Assembly (NCBI GenBank): GCA_031310005.1
Contig: CM062381.1
Coordinates: 3,410,001-3,474,000, forward strand
Length of the DNA: 64,000 bases
Origin: Dactylellina haptotyla
Taxonomy: Eukaryota; Ascomycota; Orbiliomycetes; Orbiliales; Orbiliaceae
Direction of reading: 5' to 3'
Below are positions 1 through 10,051 of the stretch, one piece after another. The notes below the pieces were generated by a model. It was not told the origin of the DNA. It saw nothing but the letters and a program-made list of their open reading frames with translations, and made no database searches. A program made the position numbers and the translations under genes. Within the stretch, counting starts at the first letter, position 1. Every line of letters starts with the position of its first letter.

Positions 1-446
1 TTCGTCGGAGGCCCGGAGTTTTAAAACCAACATTCGTTATCCCGCCTGAAGAAATTATCCTCACACCTTCGGATGAAGAGAACGACGACGATTGGTGGGA
101 GATCGAAAGCGAGCTCGATTGCTACACCACTGATTTCATCAACAAGCTGGAGCAAGAAAAAGCCGGGTTCATTGCCGAAGGAAGGGAGAGGCATCGCGCT
201 GCAAAGTTGGAATCGGCCGAGAAGGCAAAACAACAAAGACGGGAAGAGATTAATATTTTCAGGGAATTCATGGAGGAAGCCAAGAGCACGTTCGATGATT
301 TCATGGAGGTCTTCAAAAACTTCATCAGAAGCATGTCAAATGCCATCGAGTCTGTCATCTCATGGATTAAGGAGAAACTTCTTGAGATTTTCGAAGATCA
401 AGGCAAGGTTACACCGAGACGCTACAATTCATACCAGCGCATCTAG
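1..446 (+). CDS. 3' end of acidic coiled-coil protein gene (partial)
   Basis: The frame starting at base 3 is open from the window edge to a TAG at 444-446 and codes for about 147 residues, so this is the end of a gene that begins upstream. I do not recognise a family. The fragment opens with a basic/proline stretch, continues into a strongly acidic patch (DEENDDDWWEIESE) and then a charged helical region rich in Lys, Glu, Arg and Gln (about residues 50-130) that could form a coiled coil or amphipathic helices. No signal peptide or membrane segment is visible in this part. The exon border or start codon lies outside the window. The continuous open frame from the edge and biased charge pattern favour real coding sequence over chance. 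Confidence 0.55.
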   Translation, partial: RRRPGVLKPTFVIPPEEIILTPSDEENDDDWWEIESELDCYTTDFINKLEQEKAGFIAEGRERHRAAKLESAEKAKQQRREEINIFREFMEEAKSTFDDFMEVFKNFIRSMSNAIESVISWIKEKLLEIFEDQGKVTPRRYNSYQRI

Positions 447-754
447 AATTCAGGACCCCTAGATAATGGCTACTATTATTCCTATTATCATTAAAAAAAA
501 ATACCTATGCTATGCCCATTATCTATCGCCCATATTGGCTATCCTGTATCTGGTTCTATTAGACCAGTTATTCCCTCAAGATTTCTTTTTGATTTGTCTG
601 TTTATGTTAAACACATCCCATCTTATAAACTAGAAAATAAAGGCCCGCTATTCTATAAGAGATTGCCTAAAATCGAATTCAAACTAACTTCGGAGTCCAT
701 ACTCCCGTGCCCGACAATACGCTTATCCTTCCACAAACCCCGTCCGAAGGCATT
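447..754. other. Short intergenic gap, convergent 3' ends
   Basis: AT-rich spacer between a plus-strand stop at 446 and a minus-strand stop at 755. It would hold the two 3' UTRs. I see no other feature. Confidence 0.5.
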
Positions 755-2084
755 CTATCCCTGCTGGTCGGGCGGTTGAAGGTGGTATTGAAGCCAATTG
801 ATATCGCCTTCCTTGGGGTCCATGACACACGAGAAATGGGTGCACTCGTTCGTGATGGGCCAGCTCTGGCACCATCCAGCGACAGTGCGAACCCCGATTC
901 CCCCCTCCACCTTCTTTCGGGTGGATTTCCTGAGCCGTCTTGGGTTCTGAGCGGCGGAGTAGAGTTTTGCGATACAGCTTTGGCGGTGCTGGCTATCCAC
1001 TAGCAAGTCGACTGCAATGCCAGCCGACTGTGGATTCGCGTGCTCCCGCGTGAAAGCGTCATACTCTTCTTTTTTCCAAGACTCCATGCGGGCGTCATGA
1101 TTCGTTCCTGATAGGAACTCTTCGGAGATGCGGACGTTGGCGTGATGGACATCCTTTTCTATGAATGCCGCAAACGCACCGTCGCAGAGAGTGACGTACG
1201 ATGGAGCGCAAGGCGTCTTTGGGAATTTTTCTAGGATTTGGGCCAGGGCGAGAGGCTCCGCGCCCTTCTTTGGAATCAAAAAGCCTCTCAGTTGAGAAGC
1301 AACGGAAGGCCTCAGCCCTAATAGAACCAGCAATTTGTGGTATACAACGGTACAAATTGTGGTATTCTCGTCCGCCGCAGGTCGAAAATTCAGAGATATA
1401 CTCAGGCTCTTTCTACATGGTTGGAAAAAAATGTTAGCTTGCGAATTCCTACACGAGCTTTTGCAACGAAATAACGTACCTAACTCCAGTCAGGACACCC
1501 ACGAAGCCAGCGTAGGTGATAGCCCTGGCAATGGTCTTCCCACCTCGTTGGTAGTCCACTTCAATTAGAAGGGACCGAAGACCATCCATTCCCCAGTCGA
1601 GAGTTCTGAAATGTACCATCTTGTCGCGATCCTCATCAAGCCCATCGACTTTATTCGGATCTGGAACAAGCCTCACAGCACCTGACGTACATCCCATGAA
1701 GGTGTCGAGGAAGGTGTTGAACGCAATCATGAGATAGAGAGGTACACCAGTAACCTCCACCAGGCCTTTGATTTCCTCCTGCTCTTCAGAGGTGTGAACC
1801 CGGCGGAGGATGACCCGAGCAATGAAAGAAACGACATTTTTATAAGGGACTGGAGACAGAACTTCGTCAAAAAGTGGTGTCAGAGTAAGTATTTTTTCTT
1901 TGTAGTCTTTTCCAATCTGCTGGTATCGCTGTCGCGGGGGCAGATCGAGGTTGACGACATATTGCGGAGGAGAACCCTCATCCTGTCTGGGTGCTTGAAC
2001 ATCTTGTCTCACCGCCTCATCTGATCGAGCAGATATCGAGGAGGACGACGGCACTAAAGGTTGCTCAGGAGGCTGAGACTCCAT
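755..2084 (-). CDS. Acid ceramidase / N-acylethanolamine amidase-like Ntn hydrolase
   Basis: Exons 2084-1480 and 1412-755 (420 aa). The intron 1479-1413 (67 nt) has GTACGT, a GCTAAC branch site and TAG, and joins GVLTGVR to KSLSISLNFRP, which is the family consensus. Seen: an N-terminal NAAA-beta-like segment (VNLDLPPRQRYQQIGKDY), then the nucleophile motif GCTSG with Cys132, then RTLDWG, NFRP, the TNHD motif and a C-terminal NECTHFSCVMDPKEG block. Members of this family hydrolyse the amide bond of ceramides or N-acylethanolamines. They mature by self-cleavage in front of the Cys, which then becomes the catalytic nucleophile. No signal peptide is visible. The first 40 residues are Ser/Pro/Gln-rich and disordered, so a cytosolic enzyme is likely, unlike lysosomal animal ceramidases. 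Substrate is inferred only from family. Confidence 0.85.
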
Positions 2085-2782
2085 AATTCATCATACGGTG
2101 AAGGTTCGTGTAGTTGAAGTAGATATTAAAGATGGTCAGGATAAAGAAAATATTAACGTTGCAAGGATGCTAGGATATTGTTTTGTCGAGGTTTGAAATT
2201 TGGAATTTTAGTTTAGAGACGTTGCAACGGACGACTTAAATGGAGAGTCCGGGGTAAGAGGAGGTCGAGGTTTGGGCGTTCGAGGACATGCCCCCTTTCA
2301 GCTCGCAAACAATGGCGTCCCCCCAAAGAGGTGTGGCTGAGATGCGCTATTGTCCCTTACTGAAGCCTGGGCAAAGCGACAGCGAAGCCAACGGGAATTC
2401 ATCAGTCGGACCTGTCAAACAGTATTCTCCCGCAGACTCAAAGACGTATCCGTCACCGCGTCTCGTCGTGTTGAAGGATCCAAGTGCAAGTGGCATAATA
2501 TAATATTGACCCCAGACTTGGAATCCACATTCGTCCAGTGCACGCTAGCTGATGGATGTGCGTAACATGAAACCGGCCAATCAGAATCGGGTACTCAGAA
2601 TATCACATCAACGCATTTTGTTCGTTAACAAGAGTTAACTAGTTAGCGGATGTTTGATGGACCATAATGTTCGATTCTAGTATTATCAAGATTTTATTCA
2701 ATTAAGACGTTTATCTACGCTATAGGATGCTGTGGGGGGAGGTAATATATTCAAGCAAGAACTTTCGACCCTCGTTGCAATA
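2085..2782. other. Intergenic, upstream of amidase gene
   Basis: About 700 bases holding the promoter of the minus-strand amidase gene and the 3' end of the BTB gene. Small open frames here lack any recognisable coding character. Confidence 0.4.
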
Positions 2783-4027
2783 CTAACGAGGGCCTAGCGC
2801 AGTCGGGATGTCAGACCCGTCAATAACAACCGCATTTTCCATTAGCGAACCTTCCTCTTCTTCCTCTGTTTCTGCTTCCTCGGCACCCTCTGCTTCTCTT
2901 ACATAATGTTCGCTCATAATCATACAAAGCGCAACTGACATGTCTTGATAAAATTTGGAATTGCCTGGTGCCGCCGTTATAAACCCCCGCTCGTATGATT
3001 GAAGGAGATCCTGGACTTCCTGAATCTCGCCTTCAAAGTACGTATTGTTGATGAAGTCCGCAATTTGCTCCTGTGTGATCGAAGGGCTGGCATAGCCCCA
3101 GTTAGCCTGATACTCATAAGCTAGCGCTAAAGAGTTGGTAATCGACGAAGGCCAATAGTGTTCTTTGAAGGATTTTCCTAGTTCTGAGATAATTTCCCCG
3201 ACGAGAGCCGATAGCTCGAATTGATTCGCAACCTGTAGTGATCGGAAAATGAAATCACACAAGTCACCGACTTCATCCGAGTTGAAGGGGATTTCGAATG
3301 GCGCGCCATATATCCAGCTGCATACGAAATCGATAGCCGCTGGGTTTCCTGCTGGGTCTTCATATATCCGAGGCGTTGGTTCCGGGAAAAGTCTGATCAG
3401 TTCATTGGCGAGATAGGGACACTCTTTTTGCAAAATCTCTAGATGGATTCTAAATTGAGTTCGCCTTTTCCCTTCTCCAGCGATGAGAATGCAGTTTGTG
3501 TACTCAGATGTATAGTTGAGACTAAGATAGACATTATGTTTTTCAGTGAACAGCGCACCGCAACAGGGATTCCATGGGCTTACGCTGAGTGGAGTCGGAG
3601 TCTCTTAGTGTATCCTCGTTTTCTTTACTGTTTATTAGATAGCCGAATTAAGCCGCGACATATCGAGTGTCACTTACTTATGGGATTTTCTTCTTCCCAA
3701 TTTGCCCGCTTCTTCTTTCTTAGTTATCTCCAAGGCTTTGAACCGCTCCCAGGATGATTGATATATGTCTGCGTTAGTATGATCACCCTCATTCAAGGTG
3801 CCAGAATACTTCTTCAGAAAGGCGGAAACCGTATCAGATGACTGCGAAAATGGTTTCAAGTATGCAATGACTTGTTTGAAGTATTGAACAGCGTCCACAC
3901 CATCTTGGTGTTCGTAAAGTTTGAAAAGTAGTTTTTCATATTTTTCTTCTCGTTCCCGCGTTGTCTCGAGGTCCGTGGCAAAGGGGAGTTCAATGATAGC
4001 TTCCCGTAGCTTCGTATCGTCGGCCAT
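2783..4027 (-). CDS. BTB/POZ-domain protein with N-terminal extension
   Basis: Proposed exons 4027-3678 and 3521-2783 (362 aa). The donor GTAAGT at 3677 and acceptor CTTAG at 3522 keep phase and join ...RRKSHN to LNYTSEYTNCILIAGEG. Residues about 115-260 look like a fungal BTB fold: ILIAGEGKRRTQFRIHLEIL is the typical strand-strand-helix core, followed by FVCSWIYGAPFE and a helical segment FRSLQVANQFELSALVGEI. The C-terminus is acidic (EEAETEEEEE). BTB domains usually mediate protein contacts, for example with Cul3 ligases. The first 115 residues are helical and charged with no known domain. This fusion through a 154-nt intron is the weakest part of the model: the first exon could instead be a separate short gene with the BTB gene starting at an unseen exon. 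Confidence 0.65.
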
Positions 4028-4398
4028 GTTTAGTTTGTATGGGGTCTTTGATATAAGTTCGAGTTGATGGATTGAAAGTGAGGAGTGACAGTTGCTGAAG
4101 TTTAAGGTGAGAGGTTAAATTTGAGACCTTCTGTCCCACAACCTCGGAGTTATAGCCAGATGGTTAGATACCACCACACAACTAAGGAAACGTACTATTG
4201 GACTCCACGTTTTAACATTTAAATACCTCCGGATTTAACTAGCCAAGGTGGCCAGGTTACACAAAAGAAATACAAATACTCATTCCACAGTTCCTGGCTA
4301 GAATGGATGTGATCTATGCCTTGATTGTTATGAGGAAAGATGCAGCTATATATCTATACATTATTCCATCATAGCTAGTCTGTAACTCGCCATTCTGT
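4028..4398. other. Intergenic spacer
   Basis: AT-rich. Presumably the promoter of the BTB gene and the 3' UTR of the NUDIX gene. No gene or repeat seen. Confidence 0.4.
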
Positions 4399-5746
4399 CT
4401 ATAATTTTCCACTCTCGCCTTTCTTATTATCAGTCTTAAGGTTGCCGCCTCTTCCACTATCCTCAACAATACCCGGAATTCTCGGTCCCAGCTTCCCTTG
4501 CTTATTCAAAAGATTAATAACCTCGTCGTCTCCCATTTTATCAACAAACTCAAAGTCAGGGTTCGCTCCAAATGCGACCCTTGCAGCATCCACGACAATT
4601 CTAGCCGTCATTCCCCAAACCTTATACTTCACCATTTTCTTATCGTGAGTACCCCCTCCACTTCTTCTACCGTCATTCAAGGATCCTGTAGCATATGCCT
4701 GCGCTTCGTCTTCGAGAACTTCGGTTGAATCCCGCTTCTGCACAACTACCGGGCTCGTATAAACATTGAACTGGTGCCCTCTCCATTTGATCCCGTACCA
4801 CTCAAGCCATTGCCCTTCATACCACCCGGTCGTACCAGTCGGCACGGTTCCCCAATCAATATCAACAGTTGACTCCGAAATCTTATCCTCAGGGGCAGTT
4901 TCTAATTCTGGATTCTGATATTCGGAAGTCAAAAACGCCTTGAGCGGCACTGTGAACACCGAAGCCACCTCCTTCGGATCAAGTCTAGGAATCAGAGATT
5001 CTTCTGGGGTGGTCGCACCCGAATATCCAGGTTTCGTATGCAACAATGCCACACAGGGCCGAACACCTAATTGGTTCCTCGAGAGATTCATCGGCATCTC
5101 ACAGAGATGGGTCACGGTGAACGGAGAAGGCAGAAGATCATTCCTCGAAGGCAACCCGATTTCTTCGGATGCCTCCCTCCGAGCCGTCTGAAACGCAGAT
5201 TCGGCAGGAGAGTCAGCTTTACCTGTACACGCGGATACGTCAGCGAATCTCACTCGCGACAGGAAGGAACATATATGTCACCGCCACGCCATGACAAACC
5301 ACGTACCCCCAGGCAAAGCAACCTGCCCAGCAAAAGTGCGTAAACTACTCGACCGCTCTGTCAAAACGACCCTAAGCTTGGCGAGATTTAATAATTAGCG
5401 ACACCGGGTACCCTGCCACACCTTCGGACTCCAAACCGTGTATTGACAGGAGAAATACGCACCGCAGCTCCCCCTTCGCATCTGGGAAAAGCAATATCAG
5501 AACTGCCGCCCTTCGAGAGGGATCAAACTCCTCCCATTGGTCCTGCGGAGGTTTGTAGTTCTTCAAGCGGTTGATAACATCCTGGAGAGTCTTTCGACTA
5601 TCGCCATCGATATCAGTGCCCATGATTACCGCATGCGGGATCAATACTTTCGAAAGAGGTCGTCCAGTGAAGATATGAGAGTGCCTGGATCCTGAGAGGA
5701 GGACTGTTATCCTCGGTAGCCGCTGCCGAAGGAGGGAGAGGACCAT
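4399..5746 (-). CDS. NUDIX hydrolase, coenzyme A diphosphatase (Pcd1/NUDT7-8 type)
   Basis: Three exons: 5746-5463, 5371-5307 and 5222-4399 (390 aa). Donors GTGCGT and GTACGT and acceptors CTTAG and ACAG keep frame. The 65-nt middle exon supplies LTERSSSLRTFAGQVALPGG, the UPF0035 signature of CoA pyrophosphatases, directly before the NUDIX box GKADSPAES...RREASEEIGL (about residues 117-140). Family enzymes cut CoA or oxidised CoA to 4'-phosphopantetheine and 3',5'-ADP, often in peroxisomes or mitochondria. The N-terminus is basic and lacks acid residues for about 45 residues, so mitochondrial import is possible if the first ATG is used. A second ATG (MGTDIDGD) could give a shorter form. No C-terminal SKL-type peroxisome signal is present: the protein ends in SGKL. 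Confidence 0.88.
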
Positions 5747-6865
5747 GTCACGTGATCGATAGTCGGGCTGGATTGCTGCCCGTGTTACACCCGAATTTAA
5801 CCCATGGCGGAACTCTGCGGCAACACATCCGGCGGGCGGCCATTCGGACGCATTTGGACGAGTGTCGTTGGCTGCACGTTCACCAAGCGTGCTTTATTCT
5901 TTACTCCGCGATTGCGATGCAAAAGTACGATCCAGCTGAGATAATGTCGATATAGCTGAGTTGGTACTGAGAGAGTTGACTTTAACCGACAAGTCTTGAC
6001 CGGTACCGATACCTCCTATGCCGTCTGCGAAAATTTCTACCAGGTTTTATATATTCTCCGTCGTCCCCTAAATTTAATTTTGGTCGCATGATGTGCAGGC
6101 ACAGGCGAAGAATCCCATATTTCTTGATGCTGCAAACTCACGTTTGTGGCGTCCTACGAGCTCCAATCACCGCCTCTAAACTGCAAAGATCAGCCAAACA
6201 GCCAGAAAAACTTGGCTTTTCGCGTGTGCGCAAACAGATGGGAGGTGCCAATTCTGAGTGTTTCGCAGCCCGTGCCACTGCAAAGACACAGCCTATAACC
6301 GATGATCTTATTTGGGGTGCGGTCGATGGTTTCTCCAGGTTATGTCCAAAACCATCTACGTCCGTTTAAATTTTATTAAGGAGAAACCAAGACCAGTCGA
6401 CAACGGATAACAAACGGCCTACGACGTATGCCGCACCATGCACCTGTGTCGATCTGTCCCTCGAGTATCTAGCTCTCCATAGAATGGAGAGAGGTAAAAC
6501 AAGGATTTTCCTCCACTGCACATATCGTAAAAACGGTTGCTCCCGCGTGGCCACGCGTGGCTACGTAACTTAGCAATGGAGATTTTGCTATTTCCACCAT
6601 GAAAAACGTTCCTGCTTGCATCTTGTCGCTCCAAGCCAAGCTTTTCACATCGTGGTAAAGCACTGAATAGATACAAACCTTAATTCCTACGTTATTTGGC
6701 TGCCGTGGGTATTAATACTATCCCAATCCCGTGCCATGCGTCTTGTCTCCATCTCTAGGCTTCGAAACTATCTCCACAGAATATATCTTAACCAGAGAAG
6801 CCGGTAAGCAAGTGGCTGTAGTTTAACTTTAAAGGTCATTTGACGAGGTTTTGAGTGCATAAAAC
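5747..6865. other. Intergenic, divergent promoters
   Basis: About 1.1 kb between the NUDIX gene (-) and the rhodopsin-like gene (+), so it carries both promoters. Open frames at 6088-6369 and 6366-6676 show no family or splice support. Confidence 0.4.
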
Positions 6866-8373
6866 ATGGGAGGCGTCACTTTCGATTCAAATATTTTCGG
6901 ACCGGTGGAGCAGTTTGATGTAGCAAAGGGGGTCCAACCTCATGCTCTCGAGGTATACATCCAACTTGATTATTGATACCTAGTCGACGAGAAACAGCAG
7001 TTGCTAACCGAATTTGATTCACTAGGCCATCAAAATCTGCAATGCGCTTTGCATTGGCATCACTTTGATGCTTGTAGGATGGAGAGTTTTCCTTCGGTTC
7101 AAAAGAAATATCATAAATGCCGAAGACTACCTTCTCATCCTTGCTTGGATCATCTATACTACGAGTATGAGCCTCGAAATTGCTGCTGCAGTTTACCGGG
7201 AGAGAGTCAATACCGGATATGTCGATGTTGTACGGCTGGCTACAGTACAAGGACCCACGACAGCTCAGGATATATATGCAGGAATCTATACCATGCATGT
7301 ATATGTTTACAAAGCTCGGAAGGTTGGTGATATCTTTAGCTTCGACTCAAAGTGAATTCATAATTGCTGTTCATCAGAGATATTGACTCACGGTTGCTTT
7401 GTCCATTAGTTGTTCTGGGCGATGAAACTGCTATATCATACTCCTCTCTACCTAGTTAAATTTGCCTGGATCAAATTCTACTATGCCCTGGTACCAGAGG
7501 TTTTGAGCACTACTCGATTCGTTCTACACGGCATCTTCACTTTTACTCTGGTGGGGTACATATGTACCTTTGTCTTAGTCGCTTCTGCATGCGACACAAG
7601 GTAGGATCTCACAGCAATACGAGGAACGCCATCAAATGTGAACTAACTTGAACTGTTTTTGCCAATCAGCTTCTGGGATGTGGAATGCGATCTGAGCAGC
7701 GGGGTAGGAGCAAACAACTGCTTCCAAGACTACATCGGCATGTCGAAATACTGTTCGCCATTCCTGAAAATCCACGTTGTTATCCCTGTTTTTGTTTTTC
7801 ACGCACTGTCTGAAATCATGGGTACGAGATATGTCTCAGAAGAAACATAATACCATCTTCCCGCCTTTTTGCGTTACTAATCACTCACTCACTCATTCTG
7901 TGATATGCAATTTAGTTTATACCCTCCCGCTCTGCGTTATCTTTCGCCTCCCGAATTTAACATTGCGAAAGAAAATTTCCGTCTCCGCGTTGTTCTTCCT
8001 GGGGTTCTTCTGTCTGTTCCTCATGGTGTTCAACATGGTTCTTTCGAGTTCCCTATTCGGTAGCCGGCTGTCTATTGTCCAGGATCCGGTTAAAACTGCT
8101 GTATTCTGGCCATTGGAGCCTGCCTGGGCGATTATTGTTACTTGTCTTCCGGCGTTCAGAGTTTTGATCGATAAGAGTATCAGGAGGATAAGGTCACCAA
8201 GTCCGAGCGGAAAAGGCACTGACTCGCTGGACAGTGGGGTTTGCTCGCCCGTTATCGAGAACCGCATGATAACTGTGCTTTCGGAGAAGTCGATTGAAGA
8301 GGGGGTGAAATCTTCAGATACTGACACGATGGATGATAAGAGGGCCTCGATACGAATATTATCTCAAGTCTGA
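6866..8373 (+). CDS. Rhodopsin-like integral membrane protein (fungal SAT5/Pth11-related family)
   Basis: Five exons: 6866-6952, 7026-7322, 7410-7600, 7670-7821 and 7916-8373 (394 aa). All junctions keep phase, and the last intron carries a TACTAAT branch site. The protein shows the usual order of the fungal rhodopsin-like domain. A first TM (NALCIGITLMLVGWRVFLR) is followed by a DYLLILAW second TM, a FWAMKLLYHTPLYLVKFAWIK loop with further TMs, a Cys-bearing extracellular segment, and late TMs ending in WAIIVTCLPAFRVL. A cytosolic Ser/Asp-rich tail follows. Members are predicted 7-TM proteins of the plasma membrane. Some relatives with a CFEM domain act as host-surface receptors, but no CFEM domain is present here. 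One donor is weak (GTTGGT at 7323). Function is not known beyond the family. Confidence 0.82.
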
Positions 8374-9238
8374 TTTGATAAGCTTACGAAATTTTTAGTC
8401 AACTGTACTACATAATATTATTCAAGAGTGGACTTCGGATCTGTTTATTTTACTGTATCTCGCTTTTTAGGGTTTGATTTTTGGGAGCGGTGGCGTTTCT
8501 GAGGGGGTTATTGCTACGTCGTGGGAGTGGGGTGGGACACCCACTTCGGTCAACTATATTGGTTGGAATATTAAGAAGTTTCTAGGCATATCTTATTTTA
8601 TTGCAGCCATATTCATATCTAGTTCCATATGCCAGTACTGTGTAACGAAACCTGCGAGCTGTTCTACTCTATGCATGGAAGTTTGATGACCGCAGAGCCG
8701 GTTGATTGAAAATGAGATTGGGGAACAACAAATACTGTACTATTTATGGCGTAATAATATTTATGCTAACTGCTTCTGGTTTGGGATTGTCTTATTCTGA
8801 TCAATTTGCTGTGAAGCCCGTCGACATCCGGCGCCTTTCTGTTGTCGGAACCGCCTACGCCACATTGATACACTTTAGTTTCAAGGAGGGTGTTTTATAA
8901 GTGTTTAGTACCAAGTAGTTTCGAAGAATCATGGCGTTGATGATGTGATATCAGAAACATTGTTACCGACTCTGGCCTACCCGACGGGATGCCGCCGACA
9001 ATACTAGCTTTATAAGAAGAAAGCGACGACTACGTTTTGTTTGTATCTCAACGGACGGGGTTTCTTACAACGGCGTAGGTTCGCTAAATACCATAATCCA
9101 AACCGAAAGAAGCTAGAAGGCGGGCCTTCAAAAATTATAATCGTCTCTTTTCTCTTTAATTCAATTTTAATACTCTATTTTACGCTTTTATACAACCACA
9201 CCAATCCTTCTTTCAAAGACGACAGTCGTATTAATAAA
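8374..9238. other. Intergenic, promoter and leader of the metalloprotease gene
   Basis: AT-rich, with no supported gene. The frame just upstream of 9239 stays open and encodes a hydrophobic run, but it has no ATG, so I read it as 5' leader. Confidence 0.4.
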
Positions 9239-10051
9239 ATGGCACCACAACCGCAACCAGAACATGTCTTGATGTGCGGCTGTGGCCTTGGTAGCGGCCT
9301 AGGTGGCCTCCACAAGCGTCAACGGGGTCTCCCAGATGCCAACAGGAAATGGCCGCTAGGATATGTATTCAGGTGGCGACTTACTGGTACAATCCCAGGG
9401 TTCAACCAGAACACCATGGAAAACATCATAACCCGTGGATTTGGCCAATGGGCCTCAATATCCAGCTTTAGGTTTGAAAAAGCTCAAGGCCAAGATGTCA
9501 ATACCCATATCAGCGTTCTCCAGCCTAACCAAACTGATCCTCAGCTTCCATACATGGGGCCAAACCAATTTCGTTATGGCTATGGTATGTTGGGACCACA
9601 GGGACCAGATGGTAGAATTTATGGGACATTCAAATTCAACGGCTCTCGAACAGGCCCACCTCGTTGGGACCTTACCTCCATGTATAACACATTCGTGCAC
9701 GAGTTCGGCCACGTGATCGGGGTGGGCCATGTCGACCCTCCCCAGGCTTTAATGGCCTGGCAGATGTACGATCCCAGTCGCGAAATGAGGCTCACCGATA
9801 TAGACATCACTAGGTTCAGGAATTTCTACCGCGACCCGTCCTATTTTAGACAGAATACGATAATACAGAATCCAACCTACAGGCCTCAACAGCAACAGCA
9901 ACAGCAACAGGTGCAGCAGGGCTTCCGGCCTCAACAGCCAGGCTACCCGAATCAAAATTACAACCAAAACAACCGTCAGGCGTTTAACTACAACGGTAAC
10001 CGCCCACGTAGTGAGATCTATAGACGCCGAATAGCAGGGTACCTCAATTAG
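9239..10051 (+). CDS. Matrixin-like zinc metalloprotease (M10 metzincin)
   Basis: Single exon, 270 aa, starting at the first ATG in frame (AAAATGGCA context). The zinc-binding motif HEFGHVIGVGH is complete (His154, Glu155, His158, His164) and is followed by Asp166 and a Met-turn ALMAW (Met172), the metzincin pattern. Upstream, KWPLGYVFRWRL and FGQWASISSFRFE match the first strands of the matrixin catalytic domain. Residues 28-34 (RQRGLPD) resemble the MMP pro-peptide block RCGVPD but without the Cys. Three other Cys-Gly pairs lie at residues 13-16. The C-terminal 60 residues are Gln/Asn/Pro-rich, with a polyglutamine tract coded by repeated CAG/CAA around 9890-9910. No signal peptide is visible, so secretion is doubtful or the start is wrong. 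Matrixins are uncommon in fungi. Confidence 0.82.
   Translation: MAPQPQPEHVLMCGCGLGSGLGGLHKRQRGLPDANRKWPLGYVFRWRLTGTIPGFNQNTMENIITRGFGQWASISSFRFEKAQGQDVNTHISVLQPNQTDPQLPYMGPNQFRYGYGMLGPQGPDGRIYGTFKFNGSRTGPPRWDLTSMYNTFVHEFGHVIGVGHVDPPQALMAWQMYDPSREMRLTDIDITRFRNFYRDPSYFRQNTIIQNPTYRPQQQQQQQQVQQGFRPQQPGYPNQNYNQNNRQAFNYNGNRPRSEIYRRRIAGYLN

Noticed and set aside
6088-6676. Overlapping small frames on both strands
   Set aside because: No family features, splice signals in phase or codon bias. Read as intergenic.
9041-9238. Upstream extension of the metalloprotease frame with a hydrophobic run
   Set aside because: It has no ATG, only a TTG, and the sequence looks like an AT-rich 5' leader.
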